Positions 1-8,017 of a stretch of 59,029 nt of DNA are shown here, in pieces. Each line of letters opens with the position of its first letter. The stretch's first letter is position 1. Both the position numbers and the translations under genes were made by a program. The notes under the pieces were generated by a model. The model was not told the DNA's origin. It was given only the letters and a program-made list of their open reading frames with translations, and made no database searches. The stretch is taken from the NCBI RefSeq assembly GCF_017307055.1, contig NZ_JAFLEQ010000008.1, positions 301,883 to 360,911 of the forward strand, written 5' to 3'. Origin of the DNA: Corynebacterium mendelii (GTDB lineage Bacteria > Actinomycetota > Actinomycetes > Mycobacteriales > Mycobacteriaceae).

Positions 1-80
1 CCGCCGCGGCTGCCGCCGCCTGGGCGCTGATCACCGCCGCCCGGCGGCGGTGGGGGAAAAGTTCAGCAAAACGTCACTGA
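1..80 (+). CDS. C-terminal end of a probable membrane protein (partial)
   Basis: The window opens inside a reading frame (third frame) that runs to TGA at 78-80. The 25 visible residues are Ala-rich, then WALITAARRRW and a basic tail ending KRH. This looks like the end of a last transmembrane helix followed by a positive cytoplasmic tail. In mycobacteria a small transmembrane protein gene lies directly upstream of mgtA, so position and composition agree with that, but too little is present to assign a family. The stop lies 42 bases before the next start codon, so the two genes may be cotranscribed. Confidence 0.45.
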   Translation, partial: AAAAAAWALITAARRRWGKSSAKRH

Positions 81-122
81 TCAGATGGGTTGCCGTCATA
101 TGCGGCAGGAAGGATGGGCAGC

Positions 123-1301
123 ATGAAAGTCGCCATCATCGCGGAATCATTTTTGCCCAACATCAACGGGGTCACCGGATCGGTGCTGAAAGTGCTCGAC
201 CACCTGGCCGCCCACGGCGACCGGGCGGTGGTCATCGCCCCGGCGGCCCGGCAGGGCGAAAAACAGCACACCCACTACCGGGGTTTTCCGATTGTGCGGG
301 TCCCGGCGGTGATGGTTCCCCGCATCGATTCGCTTCCGGTGGGGGTGCCGGTACCGGCGATTATCCGGGTGCTGAAAAGCTTCGGCCCCGACATCGTGCA
401 CCTGGCAAGCCCCTTTGTGCTGGGCGGGGCGGGTGCTTTGGCCGCCCGGCAGCTCAAACTGCCCAGCGTGGCTGTCTACCAGACCGATGTGGCCGGTTTC
501 GCCACCCAGTACCGGCTGTCGGCACTGGTCAACGCCGCCTGGGAATGGACCCGGGTGGTCCACAATGCCGCCACCGTGACCCTGGCGCCATCCACCCCGG
601 CGCAGCAGGCCCTGGCCGCCCACGGAGTGCAGAGAATCCACCGCTGGGGGCGCGGGGTGGATACCGAGCTGTTTAGCCCGGACAAACGCTGTGCTGCGCT
701 GCGCCGCAGCTGGACCCGGGGCACAGCAGAGACCGTGGTCGGATTCGTCGGGCGGCTGGCGGCGGAAAAAAAGGTCCACCGGCTCGCGGCGATCGACGCC
801 GATGACCGCTACCAGCTGGTTATTGTCGGCGACGGGCCGAAAAAAGACGAGCTGGCCGCCCAGCTTCCCGGGGCAGTGTTCACCGGGGCGCTGTCCGGGG
901 AAAAGCTGGCCCGTGCCTACGCCAGCTTCGATGTGTTCTGCCACCCCGGGGAGCACGAAACCTTCTGCCAGACCATCCAGGAGGCCCAGGCCAGCGGGGT
1001 GCCGGTGATCGGGCCGAACGCCGGGGGGCCGATCGACCTGATCGCGGGCACCGGCACCGGCCTGCTGCTGGATCCGGACAGCTACGGCGACCGCATCATC
1101 GGTGCCGTGGACACTGTCACCGCCGACCGTGCGGCCATGTCGGCGGCCTGTCTCGAGCGTATCGCCACCTGCACCTGGCCACAGGTGACCGGTCGGCTGC
1201 GGGGATACTATTCGCAGGCCATTGCCGCCCACGCGGATGCCGCGGCCGGCCGCAGGTGGGGCAAACGCCGCCCCGGCTTGGGGATCCTCAGCTTACGGTG
1301 A
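123..1301 (+). CDS. mgtA: GDP-mannose-dependent GT4 glycosyltransferase, MgtA/PimB-like
   Basis: A 392-residue GT-B glycosyltransferase of family 4. The N-terminal half begins MKVAIIAESFLP followed by NINGVT, the usual acceptor-side start. The C-terminal half has GRLAAEK near residue 210, VGDGP, and the EX7E signature with Glu279 and Glu287 (EHETFCQTIQE) that binds the sugar nucleotide. Mycobacterial and corynebacterial homologues next to menG transfer mannose from GDP-mannose to a glucuronosyl diacylglycerol, making precursors of lipomannan-like envelope glycolipids at the inner membrane face. The ATG at 123 was chosen because AGGAAGG at 107-113 is well spaced; an in-frame TTG at 90 lacks such a site. 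Family assignment is firm; exact acceptor is inferred from synteny. Confidence 0.85.
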   Translation: MKVAIIAESFLPNINGVTGSVLKVLDHLAAHGDRAVVIAPAARQGEKQHTHYRGFPIVRVPAVMVPRIDSLPVGVPVPAIIRVLKSFGPDIVHLASPFVLGGAGALAARQLKLPSVAVYQTDVAGFATQYRLSALVNAAWEWTRVVHNAATVTLAPSTPAQQALAAHGVQRIHRWGRGVDTELFSPDKRCAALRRSWTRGTAETVVGFVGRLAAEKKVHRLAAIDADDRYQLVIVGDGPKKDELAAQLPGAVFTGALSGEKLARAYASFDVFCHPGEHETFCQTIQEAQASGVPVIGPNAGGPIDLIAGTGTGLLLDPDSYGDRIIGAVDTVTADRAAMSAACLERIATCTWPQVTGRLRGYYSQAIAAHADAAAGRRWGKRRPGLGILSLR

Positions 1302-1322
1302 CCGGTGGTTGTGGGGTAGACT
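1293..1322 (+). promoter_or_regulatory. Candidate promoter of menG, nearly leaderless
   Basis: TAGACT at 1317-1322 fits the actinobacterial -10 (TAnnnT). A weak -35 (TTACGG, 1293-1298) lies 18 bases upstream. The GTG start of menG is only 9 bases after the -10, so the mRNA would have almost no leader. No Shine-Dalgarno sequence is visible before that GTG, which agrees with leaderless translation. Confidence 0.5.
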
Positions 1323-1331
1323 ACCGGGCTT

Positions 1332-2024
1332 GTGGCCACCGCTGATCTTGACAAAAACCCCGCCGATGTAGCCCGCATGTTCGACGAAGTCGGCCGGCGC
1401 TACGACATCGCCAACACTGTGCTGTCGTTGGGGATGGACGCCCGCTGGCGCAGAAAATCAGCGGCCCGGCTCAACGTCTGCCCCGGTGAGGTGATTGTTG
1501 ACCTGGCCGCCGGTACCGCCGTGTCCACCGAGGCGATCAAAGAAGAGGGCGCCTTCCCGGTGGCGGTTGATTTCTCCCGGGGGATGCTGGCGGCCGGGCA
1601 CATGCGCGATGTGGTCAAAGTCTGCGGCGACGGGATGAACCTGCCCTTCGGCGATGACACCTTCGACGCGGTGACCATCAGTTTCGGGCTGCGCAACTTC
1701 CAGTCGCTGCCCGCCGCCCTGGAAGAGATGCTGCGGGTGACCAAACCCGGCGGCCGGGTGGTGATCACCGAATTTTCCACCCCCACCAACCGGGTGTTCG
1801 CGAAAGTCTACGACCTGTATCTGTCCCTGGTGCTGACCAATGCGGCCACCATCGTCTCCTCCGACCCGGAGGCCTACGTCTATCTCGCCGAATCCATCAG
1901 GGCCTGGCCCGACCAGGAGGAGCTGGCCCACGCCATGTGGCAGGCCGGGTGGATCGATGTCGGCTGGCAGAACCTCACCGGCGGCATCACCGCCATCCAC
2001 TCCGGGAAAAAACCCGCCGCATAA
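1332..2024 (+). CDS. menG: Demethylmenaquinone methyltransferase
   Basis: A 230-residue class I SAM-dependent methyltransferase of the UbiE/MenG family. It catalyses the last ring step of menaquinone synthesis, the C-methylation of demethylmenaquinone. The SAM-binding motif I is DLAAGTA at residues 57-63 (usual form DLAxGTG). The family's [12 protein letters not shown] stretch and the motif [11 protein letters not shown] are both intact, and length is normal. The start is GTG at 1332; the protein aligns from its first residues with the expected N-terminus ([17 protein letters not shown]). It sits between mgtA and menJ as in mycobacteria. Its stop and that of menJ converge 27 bases apart with no clear terminator between them. 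Confidence 0.95.
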   Translation: MATADLDKNPADVARMFDEVGRRYDIANTVLSLGMDARWRRKSAARLNVCPGEVIVDLAAGTAVSTEAIKEEGAFPVAVDFSRGMLAAGHMRDVVKVCGDGMNLPFGDDTFDAVTISFGLRNFQSLPAALEEMLRVTKPGGRVVITEFSTPTNRVFAKVYDLYLSLVLTNAATIVSSDPEAYVYLAESIRAWPDQEELAHAMWQAGWIDVGWQNLTGGITAIHSGKKPAA

Positions 2025-2051
2025 CCCCCGGCGCACAGCCGGTTGCCCCCG

Positions 2052-3389
2052 CTAGGTTGTGTCCCACAGCTGACGGCCCCCGGTCAGCGCGACAGCGCCG
2101 CGCCCGGCGGCCCGCCACACCCGGGAGACAATGTCCCGGTCCGCTTCGTCGACCAGGTTGCCCATCAGCCGGGCGGCGGTGGACATCACCGGCTGTGCCT
2201 GCGGGCCGCGCATCGCCAGCGGGCCGGTGAGGGGAAGAAACCTCGGGTGTGTCAGCGCCCGGGCCAGCAGCCGCGCCAGGGTGAACGCCCGCCCGTAGGT
2301 GGCGCCCAGCAGGGCCGGCCACGACCCGGTGAACCCGGCGCCCGGTTGCCCGTCGAGCAGGCGCACCGCCAGCTCGGCGGTCTCCAGGGCGTAGTCGATG
2401 CCCTCCCCGTTGAGCGGGTTGACGCAGGCCGCCGCATCACCGATCAGCATCCAGTTGTCTCCCGCAACATTGCTGACCGCCCCACCCATCGGCAGCAGGG
2501 CGCTGGTTGTGGCGGTCAACTCCCCGAGCCGCCAGTCGGCGCTGCAGCGCGCGGCGTAGCCGCGCAACAGCGCGGTGGTGTTCACCCCGGCCGGACGGTC
2601 CGCCGTCGACAGCGCACCACAGCCGATGTTGACATGCCCGTCCTCCCCGCCCAGCGGGAAGATCCATCCGTAGCCGGGATGAACCGTGCCGGTGTCATCG
2701 GTGAGTTCCAGATGGGAGTGAATCCACGGCTCTGCCGCCCGGCCGGTGGCGGCATAGGCCCTGGCGGCGGTGCCGAACACCTGCTCCCGGTGCCAGATGC
2801 GGCCCAGTTTTTTGCCCACCGGTGAGCGCACCCCGTCGGCGACAATGACATATTTCGGCCGGACCGTCACCGGGGGGGACCCGGGCCCTGGAACCACCGC
2901 CCCGGGCACCGGGCTTCCCGGCAGCTGTGTTTCGGGCCGGGGGCTGTGCGGCAGGAGCGTGACCCCGCTGACCGCACCGCCGGTAACTGTCACCTCGGCG
3001 GCTTTGAACCCGCAGGCCATCTGCACCCCGTCGCGGGCGGCCGCCCCGGCGGCAAGCAGGGCGTCCAGGCGGCTGCGCCGCATGGCCGACCCGATCGGCG
3101 GGAAGGCGGCCGACTCCGGCCAGGCGGCGGTGATGTGGCCGCCGAAACCGTGCAGCTTCAGCCCGTTGGAGCGGTAGCCGTCACCGATGGCGTCCCCGAC
3201 ACCCAGCTTCCCCAGCTGGGCCATCGCCCGCGGGGTCAGCCCGTCGCCGCAGGTTTTGTCCCGCGGGAACACCGCCGCATCAACGGCCAGAACCGCGTAC
3301 CCGCGGTCGGCGGCCAGGGCGGCCGCGGCGGAACCGGCGGGGCCGCATCCGATAACGAGAATCTCCGGGTCGGCAATCAGGTGGGTCAC
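2052..3389 (-). CDS. menJ: Menaquinone reductase, geranylgeranyl-reductase family flavoprotein (MenJ-like)
   Basis: A 445-residue FAD-dependent oxidoreductase of the geranylgeranyl reductase family. The N-terminal dinucleotide fold has GCGPAG at 14-19; the family motif KTCGDG is at 45-50; a second FAD contact, GDAAACVNPLNGEGI, lies near residue 316. In mycobacteria the orthologue at this position saturates one isoprene unit of the menaquinone side chain, and dihydrogenated menaquinones are typical of corynebacteria. The start is GTG at 3389; no strong ribosome site is visible upstream. A Pro/Gly/Ser-rich stretch at about 148-178 looks like an extra loop. The neighbouring menG and prenyl synthase support a role in quinone maturation at the membrane. 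Confidence 0.85.
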   Translation of the reverse strand: MTHLIADPEILVIGCGPAGSAAAALAADRGYAVLAVDAAVFPRDKTCGDGLTPRAMAQLGKLGVGDAIGDGYRSNGLKLHGFGGHITAAWPESAAFPPIGSAMRRSRLDALLAAGAAARDGVQMACGFKAAEVTVTGGAVSGVTLLPHSPRPETQLPGSPVPGAVVPGPGSPPVTVRPKYVIVADGVRSPVGKKLGRIWHREQVFGTAARAYAATGRAAEPWIHSHLELTDDTGTVHPGYGWIFPLGGEDGHVNIGCGALSTADRPAGVNTTALLRGYAARCSADWRLGELTATTSALLPMGGAVSNVAGDNWMLIGDAAACVNPLNGEGIDYALETAELAVRLLDGQPGAGFTGSWPALLGATYGRAFTLARLLARALTHPRFLPLTGPLAMRGPQAQPVMSTAARLMGNLVDEADRDIVSRVWRAAGRGAVALTGGRQLWDTT

Positions 3390-3819
3390 GGGGTGTCATT
3401 GTGGCAGCTGCCCGCCGGGCAGTACCACCCCGGGGTGTGCCACCGGATGCTGGCAACTTGTAAGGTTGATGCGGGAATGCACGCCGCCTGCGGGTTGACG
3501 GGCACCGCCGCCGGTGGTCCACACCACCGGATGCGTGACCGGTTGTTCGGTGTGACCAGGATGAATTCCCCGCGGCCGTCCTCTGTGCGGCCGGTGGGGC
3601 CACCACCACAGCCCGCGGCGCGGCCTGCGGTGCGGGTACACCACCTGTGGTGCGGTATCGTGCTTTACCGTTGAGGATTTTTCGTTATCTTTCCCGCCGG
3701 GTTTTTCCCGGCCCACCGCAGACACAGCGTCACCCGCCACGACCACCGGCTGCGGCCCCGGGCCGAACACTATCCCGGCTTTTCCCGCACGTCCGACAAT
3801 CAGTGAGGTCGACCACGGC
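3390..3819. other. Intergenic region between divergent menJ and the prenyl synthase
   Basis: This 430-base spacer should hold two divergent promoters, but I could not fix a convincing -35/-10 pair for either. It contains a perfect inverted repeat with 8-bp arms, CCGGTGGT at 3511-3518 and ACCACCGG at 3523-3530, which could be an operator or a hairpin. A run of T-rich sequence lies at 3675-3692. Open frames here lack codon bias and start signals, so I call no gene. Confidence 0.4.
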
Positions 3820-4857
3820 ATGAGTAACGGCAGGCCCCGTCCCGGGCGAAGGGACCCAGACGTCCACGGCCCGGACCGCCCCAGCATCGGCTTTGACGAC
3901 CCTGCTCTCCAGCAGGCCGTCACCGCCGGCATCGACGCCGTCGAAGAGCTGATCATCGCCGAGATCTCCGGCGGAAAAGACTTCATCACCGACAAAGTCC
4001 GCCACCTGGTTCACGCCGGCGGCAAACGCTTCCGGCCCATGTTCGCCATGCTGGCCAGCCAATTCGGTGACAATCCCTGCTGCGAGGAAGTGGTGCAGGC
4101 TGCGGTGGTGGTGGAACTGACCCACCTGGCCACCCTCTACCACGACGATGTGATGGATGAAGCCGACAAACGCCGCGGCGTGGTCTCCGCCAACGCCCGG
4201 TGGAACAATTCGGTGGCCATCCTGGCCGGCGACTACCTGCTCAGCTGCTGCTCCCGGATCATGGCCCGGCTGGGCAAACCCACCGTGGAACATTTCGCCC
4301 ACACCTTCGGCGAACTGGTCACCGGACAGATGCGGGAAACCATCGGCCCCGGCGACGGCGACACAATCGAGCACTACATGAACGTCATCCGGGAAAAAAC
4401 CGGGGTTCTCATCGGCTCTGCCGGATACCTGGGCGCCCTGCACTCGGGGGCGGATGAGCGCACCGTTGACGCGCTGCAGAAACTCGGCATGGAAATCGGC
4501 ATCGTCTTCCAGATCGTCGACGACATCATCGACATCTGGTCCGATACCGAACAGTCCGGCAAAGTGCCCGGCACCGACCTGAAAGAGGGCGTGTTCACCC
4601 TGCCGGTGCTCTACGCCCTGGCCGACGAGTCCCCGGCAGGTGACGCCCTGCGCGCCACCCTCACCGGGCCGGTGGCCGACGAGGATGTCGATGAGGTGCT
4701 GGCCCTGATCAAACAGACCAACGGCCGGGACAAAGCACTCGAGGTGGTGCGCTCCGCCATGGCGGAAGCCACCAACCAGCTTGACCGGCTGCCCGACCTG
4801 CCCGCCAAGCAGGCGCTGCAGTCGGTGATGGCCTACACGGTCTCCCGGGTAGGGTAA
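3820..4857 (+). CDS. All-trans polyprenyl diphosphate synthase for the menaquinone side chain
   Basis: A 345-residue trans-isoprenyl diphosphate synthase that condenses isopentenyl diphosphate onto an allylic primer to build the quinone tail. Both Mg-binding Asp-rich motifs are intact: DDVMD at 109-113, followed by KRRG, and DDIID at 234-238. GGKRFRP, a substrate-phosphate motif, is at about 67-73. The orthologue in this position is called grcC1 in mycobacteria and ispB or hepT elsewhere; chain length cannot be read from sequence alone. The ATG at 3820 has GTGAGG about 11 bases upstream. The first 25 residues are Arg/Pro-rich and probably disordered. It lies directly before tRNA-Tyr. Confidence 0.9.
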   Translation: MSNGRPRPGRRDPDVHGPDRPSIGFDDPALQQAVTAGIDAVEELIIAEISGGKDFITDKVRHLVHAGGKRFRPMFAMLASQFGDNPCCEEVVQAAVVVELTHLATLYHDDVMDEADKRRGVVSANARWNNSVAILAGDYLLSCCSRIMARLGKPTVEHFAHTFGELVTGQMRETIGPGDGDTIEHYMNVIREKTGVLIGSAGYLGALHSGADERTVDALQKLGMEIGIVFQIVDDIIDIWSDTEQSGKVPGTDLKEGVFTLPVLYALADESPAGDALRATLTGPVADEDVDEVLALIKQTNGRDKALEVVRSAMAEATNQLDRLPDLPAKQALQSVMAYTVSRVG

Positions 4858-4879
4858 AAACAGCCCTTGTCCAGCCGGT

Positions 4880-4910
4880 TTGCTTTTCGGCACCGGTGTC
4901 ATAGTAAAGT
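4880..4910 (+). promoter_or_regulatory. Candidate tRNA-Tyr promoter
   Basis: TTGCTT at 4880-4885 and TAAAGT at 4905-4910 are separated by 19 bases. An overlapping alternative -10 is CATAGT at 4900-4905. The site is about 50 bases upstream of the tRNA. Spacing is a little long, so this is moderate evidence. Confidence 0.4.
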
Positions 4911-4959
4911 GTTTAACCGCACCGCACCACGCAGTTTCGCACTGCCTGGTCGACTGCAC

Positions 4960-5044
4960 GCCAGGTTGCCCGAGCGGCCAAAGGGAGCGGATTGTAAATC
5001 CGTCGGCTTCGCCTACGTAGGTTCGAATCCTTCACCTGGCACCA
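4960..5044 (+). tRNA. tRNA-Tyr (GTA)
   Basis: A full class II tRNA with long variable arm. Acceptor arms GCCAGGT and ACCTGGC pair at the ends. The anticodon stem-loop (GGATT, GTA, AATCC) gives anticodon GTA. The T-arm GGTTCGAATCC is canonical. The 3' CCA is encoded (5042-5044), unlike the three other tRNAs in the window. It is the last gene of the menaquinone region and lies before the tRNA-Thr-Met-Trp group. Confidence 0.95.
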
Positions 5045-5048
5045 CATC

Positions 5049-5094
5049 ACCGCCGCCGTGAACCCCACAGGGTTCCCGGCGGCGGTTGTGTTTT
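5049..5094 (+). terminator. Rho-independent terminator of tRNA-Tyr
   Basis: A long imperfect inverted repeat starting ACCGCCGCCG near 5049 pairs with GGCGGCGGT ending near 5086. Inner arms AACCC and GGGTT close the loop, and TTGTGTTTT follows. It begins five bases after the tRNA 3' end. Confidence 0.7.
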
Positions 5095-5539
5095 CTCCGG
5101 TCCCCGCCGCACACCAGTCTTTCCGGGGGCGGGACAGGGGCACACGGGGACGTATCACCCCCGGCACCACCCCACGGGCCCGCCCGGCTGCCGGGCCCCT
5201 CCCGGCGGCCACACGCACAGCGCCGCACAGACCGCACCCGCGCCCCGGTTCCGCCGACACGGCCACCACACGCCCGGAACGCGTGCGCGCCCCGCCGCGG
5301 CAGTGTGAGCGGCCGGACAACCACACCACACCGCAGCCCTGAGTGGCCCGCGGGCCTGCGGGCGGGGTCGCGGAGCGTTGTGCCGGTTGTGGCCCCGGGG
5401 GCTGCGGCAGGAGGGGACACAGGGATCCGGCAAGATGGATTCGCTGCCGTGCGGGGGTAAAAAAACCCTTTGTGAGCTGCTGATTTGTGTTCGTGTGGTT
5501 GCCGGGTTAATCTTTTCAAGGCTTCAACGGAAAGCAACG

Positions 5540-5577
5540 CCGGATAAACATCGCAATTTATCCGGAACAGTTTTTCT
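5540..5577 (+). promoter_or_regulatory. Perfect inverted repeat plus T-run upstream of tRNA-Thr
   Basis: CCGGATAAA (5540-5548) and TTTATCCGG (5557-5565) are perfect 9-bp arms with an 8-base loop, followed by TTTTTCTTT at 5571-5579. The tRNA begins at 5588. It could be a terminator for leader transcripts or a protein-binding site; sequence alone does not decide. Confidence 0.45.
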
Positions 5578-5587
5578 TTGTGGCTGT

Positions 5588-5660
5588 GCCCCCTTAGCTC
5601 AGTCGGCAGAGCGTTTCCATGGTAAGGAAAAGGTCGACAGTTCGATTCTGTCAGGGGGCT
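5588..5660 (+). tRNA. tRNA-Thr (GGT)
   Basis: A 73-base cloverleaf. Acceptor arm GCCCCCT pairs with AGGGGGC. The anticodon loop ATGGTAA gives anticodon GGT, which reads ACC and ACU. D-arm TAGCTCAGTCGGCAGAGC and T-arm GTTCGATTC are canonical. The CCA end is not encoded. It starts the conserved tRNA-Thr, tRNA-Met, tRNA-Trp, secE series. Confidence 0.95.
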
Positions 5661-5702
5661 CTGTTGCTATGATCACCCATATCGCCGGTGTTTATGGCGC
5701 AT

Positions 5703-5774
5703 GGCGGTGTAGCTCAGTGGTAGAGCAAGCGACTCATAATCGCTGTGTCGAGAGTTCAATTCTCTCCATCGCTA
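5703..5774 (+). tRNA. tRNA-Met (CAT), elongator type
   Basis: A 72-base cloverleaf. Acceptor GGCGGTG pairs with CATCGCT. The anticodon loop CTCATAA gives CAT. The anticodon stem AGCGA/TCGCT lacks the three G-C pairs of an initiator tRNA, and the first acceptor pair is G-U, so it is called elongator Met. The CCA end is not encoded. Confidence 0.92.
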
Positions 5775-5788
5775 CGGGATAAGAAAAG

Positions 5789-5830
5789 TTCCGCCGCCGT
5801 CACCCACAGTGGCGGCGGCGGAGACATTTC
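5789..5830 (+). terminator. Terminator-like hairpin after tRNA-Met
   Basis: TTCCGCCGCC at 5789-5798 faces GGCGGCGG at 5813-5820, with inner CAC and GTG closing the loop. The T-content after it is low (GAGACATTTC), so termination may be weak. It separates tRNA-Met from tRNA-Trp. Confidence 0.5.
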
Positions 5831-5862
5831 TCCCGACAACCGGGCACCCTCCGGCCGGGTGG

Positions 5863-5893
5863 TGGACAACCACCCCGCCCGTTTTGGTAGTCT
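5863..5893 (+). promoter_or_regulatory. Candidate promoter for tRNA-Trp and secE
   Basis: TGGACA at 5863-5868 and TAGTCT at 5888-5893 are 19 bases apart. TGG just before the -10 resembles an extended -10. The tRNA starts 39 bases downstream. Spacing is long, so confidence is moderate. Confidence 0.4.
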
Positions 5894-5931
5894 TGTCCGG
5901 GTACTGCCGGTGGCAACACCGCGGTGTCAAT

Positions 5932-6004
5932 AGGGGCGTAGCTCAATTGGTAGAGCATCGGTCTCCAAAACCGAAGGTTGCAGGTTCAAGTCCTGTCGCC
6001 CCTG
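5932..6004 (+). tRNA. tRNA-Trp (CCA)
   Basis: A 73-base cloverleaf. Acceptor AGGGGCG pairs with CGCCCCT. The anticodon loop CTCCAAA, in stem TCGGT/ACCGA, gives anticodon CCA. T-arm AGGTTCAAGTCCT is canonical. The 3' CCA is not encoded. secE starts 90 bases downstream, the usual actinobacterial neighbour. Confidence 0.95.
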
Positions 6005-6093
6005 CAGTCTCCCCCTCCCGCGGGTTCTTTCCACAAAGAGCCGCGGGCGGGGTCGAGAGAAAAGTACAGCAATGTTTTGCGTGAAGGAGAGCC

Positions 6094-6441
6094 GTGGCCG
6101 ACGAACACAAGCCAGAACCGGTGGGAGCCGCACGCCCCGCCGGTAAACGGCAGGTCTCCGGTGTGTCCACCACATCCTCCGACGCCTACACCGCCAAAAA
6201 TGCGGTCCCGGCCGCGAAAGCCGCCGAAGAAGAAAAAGAAAAGTCCCTCGGCAAACGCGCCGTCGACTACATTCCGGAAACTGTGCAGGAAATGCGCAAG
6301 GTCATCTGGCCGACCGCCCGCCAGATGGTCGTCTACACGCTGATCGTGTTCGCCTTCCTGATCATCCTCACCGCACTGGTGTGGGGCGTGGACACCTTGA
6401 CCGGTATCGGCGTCGAGAAAGTCCTCACGATCAACAAGTAG
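6094..6441 (+). CDS. secE: Preprotein translocase subunit SecE
   Basis: A 115-residue protein with the single-helix SecE architecture of Gram-positive bacteria. The first 55 residues are a hydrophilic, Ala/Glu/Lys-rich extension common in actinobacteria. The conserved amphipathic segment YIPETVQEMRKVIWPTA follows, then one transmembrane helix from about MVVYTLIVF to LVWGVDTL. SecE clamps the two halves of SecY in the membrane channel that exports unfolded proteins. The GTG start at 6094 has a strong AAGGAGA at 6084-6090. It follows tRNA-Trp and precedes nusG, as in relatives. A good terminator lies between secE and nusG, so the two may not be strictly cotranscribed. Confidence 0.95.
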   Translation: MADEHKPEPVGAARPAGKRQVSGVSTTSSDAYTAKNAVPAAKAAEEEKEKSLGKRAVDYIPETVQEMRKVIWPTARQMVVYTLIVFAFLIILTALVWGVDTLTGIGVEKVLTINK

Positions 6442-6775
6442 GACCCGCGGCCCGCGCGGCGCAGAGGCAGGCACAACCCGCACCGTGTTTGCGGATGACC
6501 CGCACCGGCCACTACAATCAGCGACACACAAACTTCTCCCGTCTGACCCGCCGGTCAGGCGGGATAAATTTTTGACCCACTCCCGGTAGTAGCATGGGAA
6601 TTCGATGCACGGTGTGCGCCGCCGGCACGTGAGCACCTCACGTCACGTGGCTTCCGGCCGCGGGAGCAGACCATCCGGCCCGCGCACAACCACCCTCCGA
6701 CGGTCACCACACCACCGGCTATTTGATTCACCCGGCGCCCGGGACCGGGACGCCTGACATGGAAAGCAAGCGAAG
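6442..6775. other. secE-nusG spacer
   Basis: A 334-base non-coding spacer. It holds a terminator at 6547-6573, a -10-like TAGCAT at 6590-6595 with no well-spaced -35, and a perfect inverted repeat ACGTGAG-CAC-CTCACGT at 6627-6643 that may be an operator for nusG. No gene is seen. Confidence 0.5.
6547..6573 (+). terminator. Rho-independent terminator downstream of secE
   Basis: CCCGCC (6547-6552) and GGCGGG (6558-6563) form a hairpin with a five-base loop, followed by ATAAATTTTT. It lies 105 bases past the secE stop. Confidence 0.7.
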
Positions 6776-7771
6776 ATGAGCGACGAGACAACCGACGAGA
6801 CCACCAGCACCACGATCCGAACCGGTGATGCCACCCACCAGCTTGACGAGCAGCCCGTGCAGGACGCCGATATCGCGATCGCCGGCAACGACAATCCGAA
6901 AACCGACGCCGCCGAGGAAGTCAAAGAAGAAATCGCCGGGGCCGACCAGTCCGCCGAATCGTCCGACGGCCCGGCCGACTCCGGCAGTGAAGCGGCCACC
7001 GACGGGGCAGCTGACGCCGCCGCTGACGCCGGGAAATCCGAGGTGCAGAAAGCCGCGGAAGCACTCGGTGATGTCAGCGAGGAAGACAAAGCCATGGAGG
7101 ACTACAAAAAACGCCTCCGGGAGTTCATGCGGGAGCTGCGGCGCCTTCCCGGCACCTGGTACATCATCCAGTGCTACTCCGGCTACGAGAACAAGGTGAA
7201 AACCAACCTCGACATGCGCGCCCAGACCCTGGAGGTGGAAGATTCCATCTTCGACGTGGTGGTGCCGATTGAAGAGGTCATGGAAATCCGTGACGGCAAA
7301 CGCAAACTGGTCAAACGCAAACTGCTGCCCGGCTACGTTTTGGTGCGCATGGACATCAACGACCGATCCTGGTCGGTGGTGCGCGACACCCCCGGTGTGA
7401 CCAGCTTCGTCGGCAATGAGGGCCACCCCACCCCGGTCAAGCCCCGCGATGTGGCGAAATTCCTCATGCCGCAGGAAACCACCCCGGTCGAGGGCGGGGA
7501 AACCGACGGCGACGGCGCCGACAAGGCCCCGAAGAAGAAAGCCTCCGGCGACCAGGTGGTCGCCCAGCCGCAGACCGCCGCCAAACAGCAGATCGAAGTC
7601 GATTTCCAGGTGGGCGAAGCCGTCACCATTCTCACCGGCCCGCTGGCCAGCGTGTCGGCCACGATCTCCGAGATCGATGCCGAAAACGGCAAGCTGAAAG
7701 CCCTGGTGAGTATCTTCGGCCGTGAAACCCCGGTCGATTTGACCTTCGACCAGGTCGAAAAGATCAACTAG
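6776..7771 (+). CDS. nusG: Transcription termination/antitermination factor NusG
   Basis: A 331-residue NusG. The conserved NGN domain begins near residue 125 ([20 protein letters not shown]) and carries the [10 protein letters not shown] motif. After a charged linker of about 45 residues rich in Gly, Lys and Gln comes the KOW domain from about 275 ([11 protein letters not shown] to FDQVEKIN). NusG binds the RNA polymerase clamp and links it to Rho or the ribosome. The first 120 residues are an acidic, Ala/Asp/Glu-rich extension; such extensions are usual in actinobacteria but this one is long. The ATG at 6776 follows GGAAAGC. Normally rplK follows at once; here a large surface-protein gene intervenes. 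Confidence 0.96.
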   Translation: MSDETTDETTSTTIRTGDATHQLDEQPVQDADIAIAGNDNPKTDAAEEVKEEIAGADQSAESSDGPADSGSEAATDGAADAAADAGKSEVQKAAEALGDVSEEDKAMEDYKKRLREFMRELRRLPGTWYIIQCYSGYENKVKTNLDMRAQTLEVEDSIFDVVVPIEEVMEIRDGKRKLVKRKLLPGYVLVRMDINDRSWSVVRDTPGVTSFVGNEGHPTPVKPRDVAKFLMPQETTPVEGGETDGDGADKAPKKKASGDQVVAQPQTAAKQQIEVDFQVGEAVTILTGPLASVSATISEIDAENGKLKALVSIFGRETPVDLTFDQVEKIN

Positions 7772-8017
7772 GTTTCCCCTTTTTCCGGGCACCCGCCCGG
7801 GAGGACAATATAAACAATCCGCGTATCCCGGCCGGGGTGCAGGCGGCGGTGGCGCCCCGGCGTGCCGTGACATCCCGGCCGGGATTTTTCCATCCCCCCA
7901 CAACACCCTGCTGCGGGGCCGGAGCCCCGGCAGGACGCCACCTGCGGGGTGCGGATCCGCGGGGTGCGGGTGGCCGACCCGCCTGCGCAACCGTCGCATG
8001 CGTGCGATGATGGAACA

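Larger units (their letters stand above)
5045..5587. other. Non-coding spacer between tRNA-Tyr and tRNA-Thr
   Basis: About 540 bases. The left end holds a rho-independent terminator (listed separately) and the right end a short inverted repeat next to tRNA-Thr. The GC-rich middle (5100-5460) is open in several frames on both strands, but no frame has a recognisable domain or a well-placed ribosome site. I see no gene here. Confidence 0.6.

Noticed and set aside
5013..5537. A 174-codon minus-strand open frame between tRNA-Tyr and tRNA-Thr
   Set aside because: It overlaps the tRNA and its terminator, is Arg/Gly/Pro-rich from GC bias, and has no ribosome site or homology.
7801..7815. Promoter with TATAAA for the surface-protein gene
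   Set aside because: The -10 is good but no -35 lies 15-19 bases upstream.
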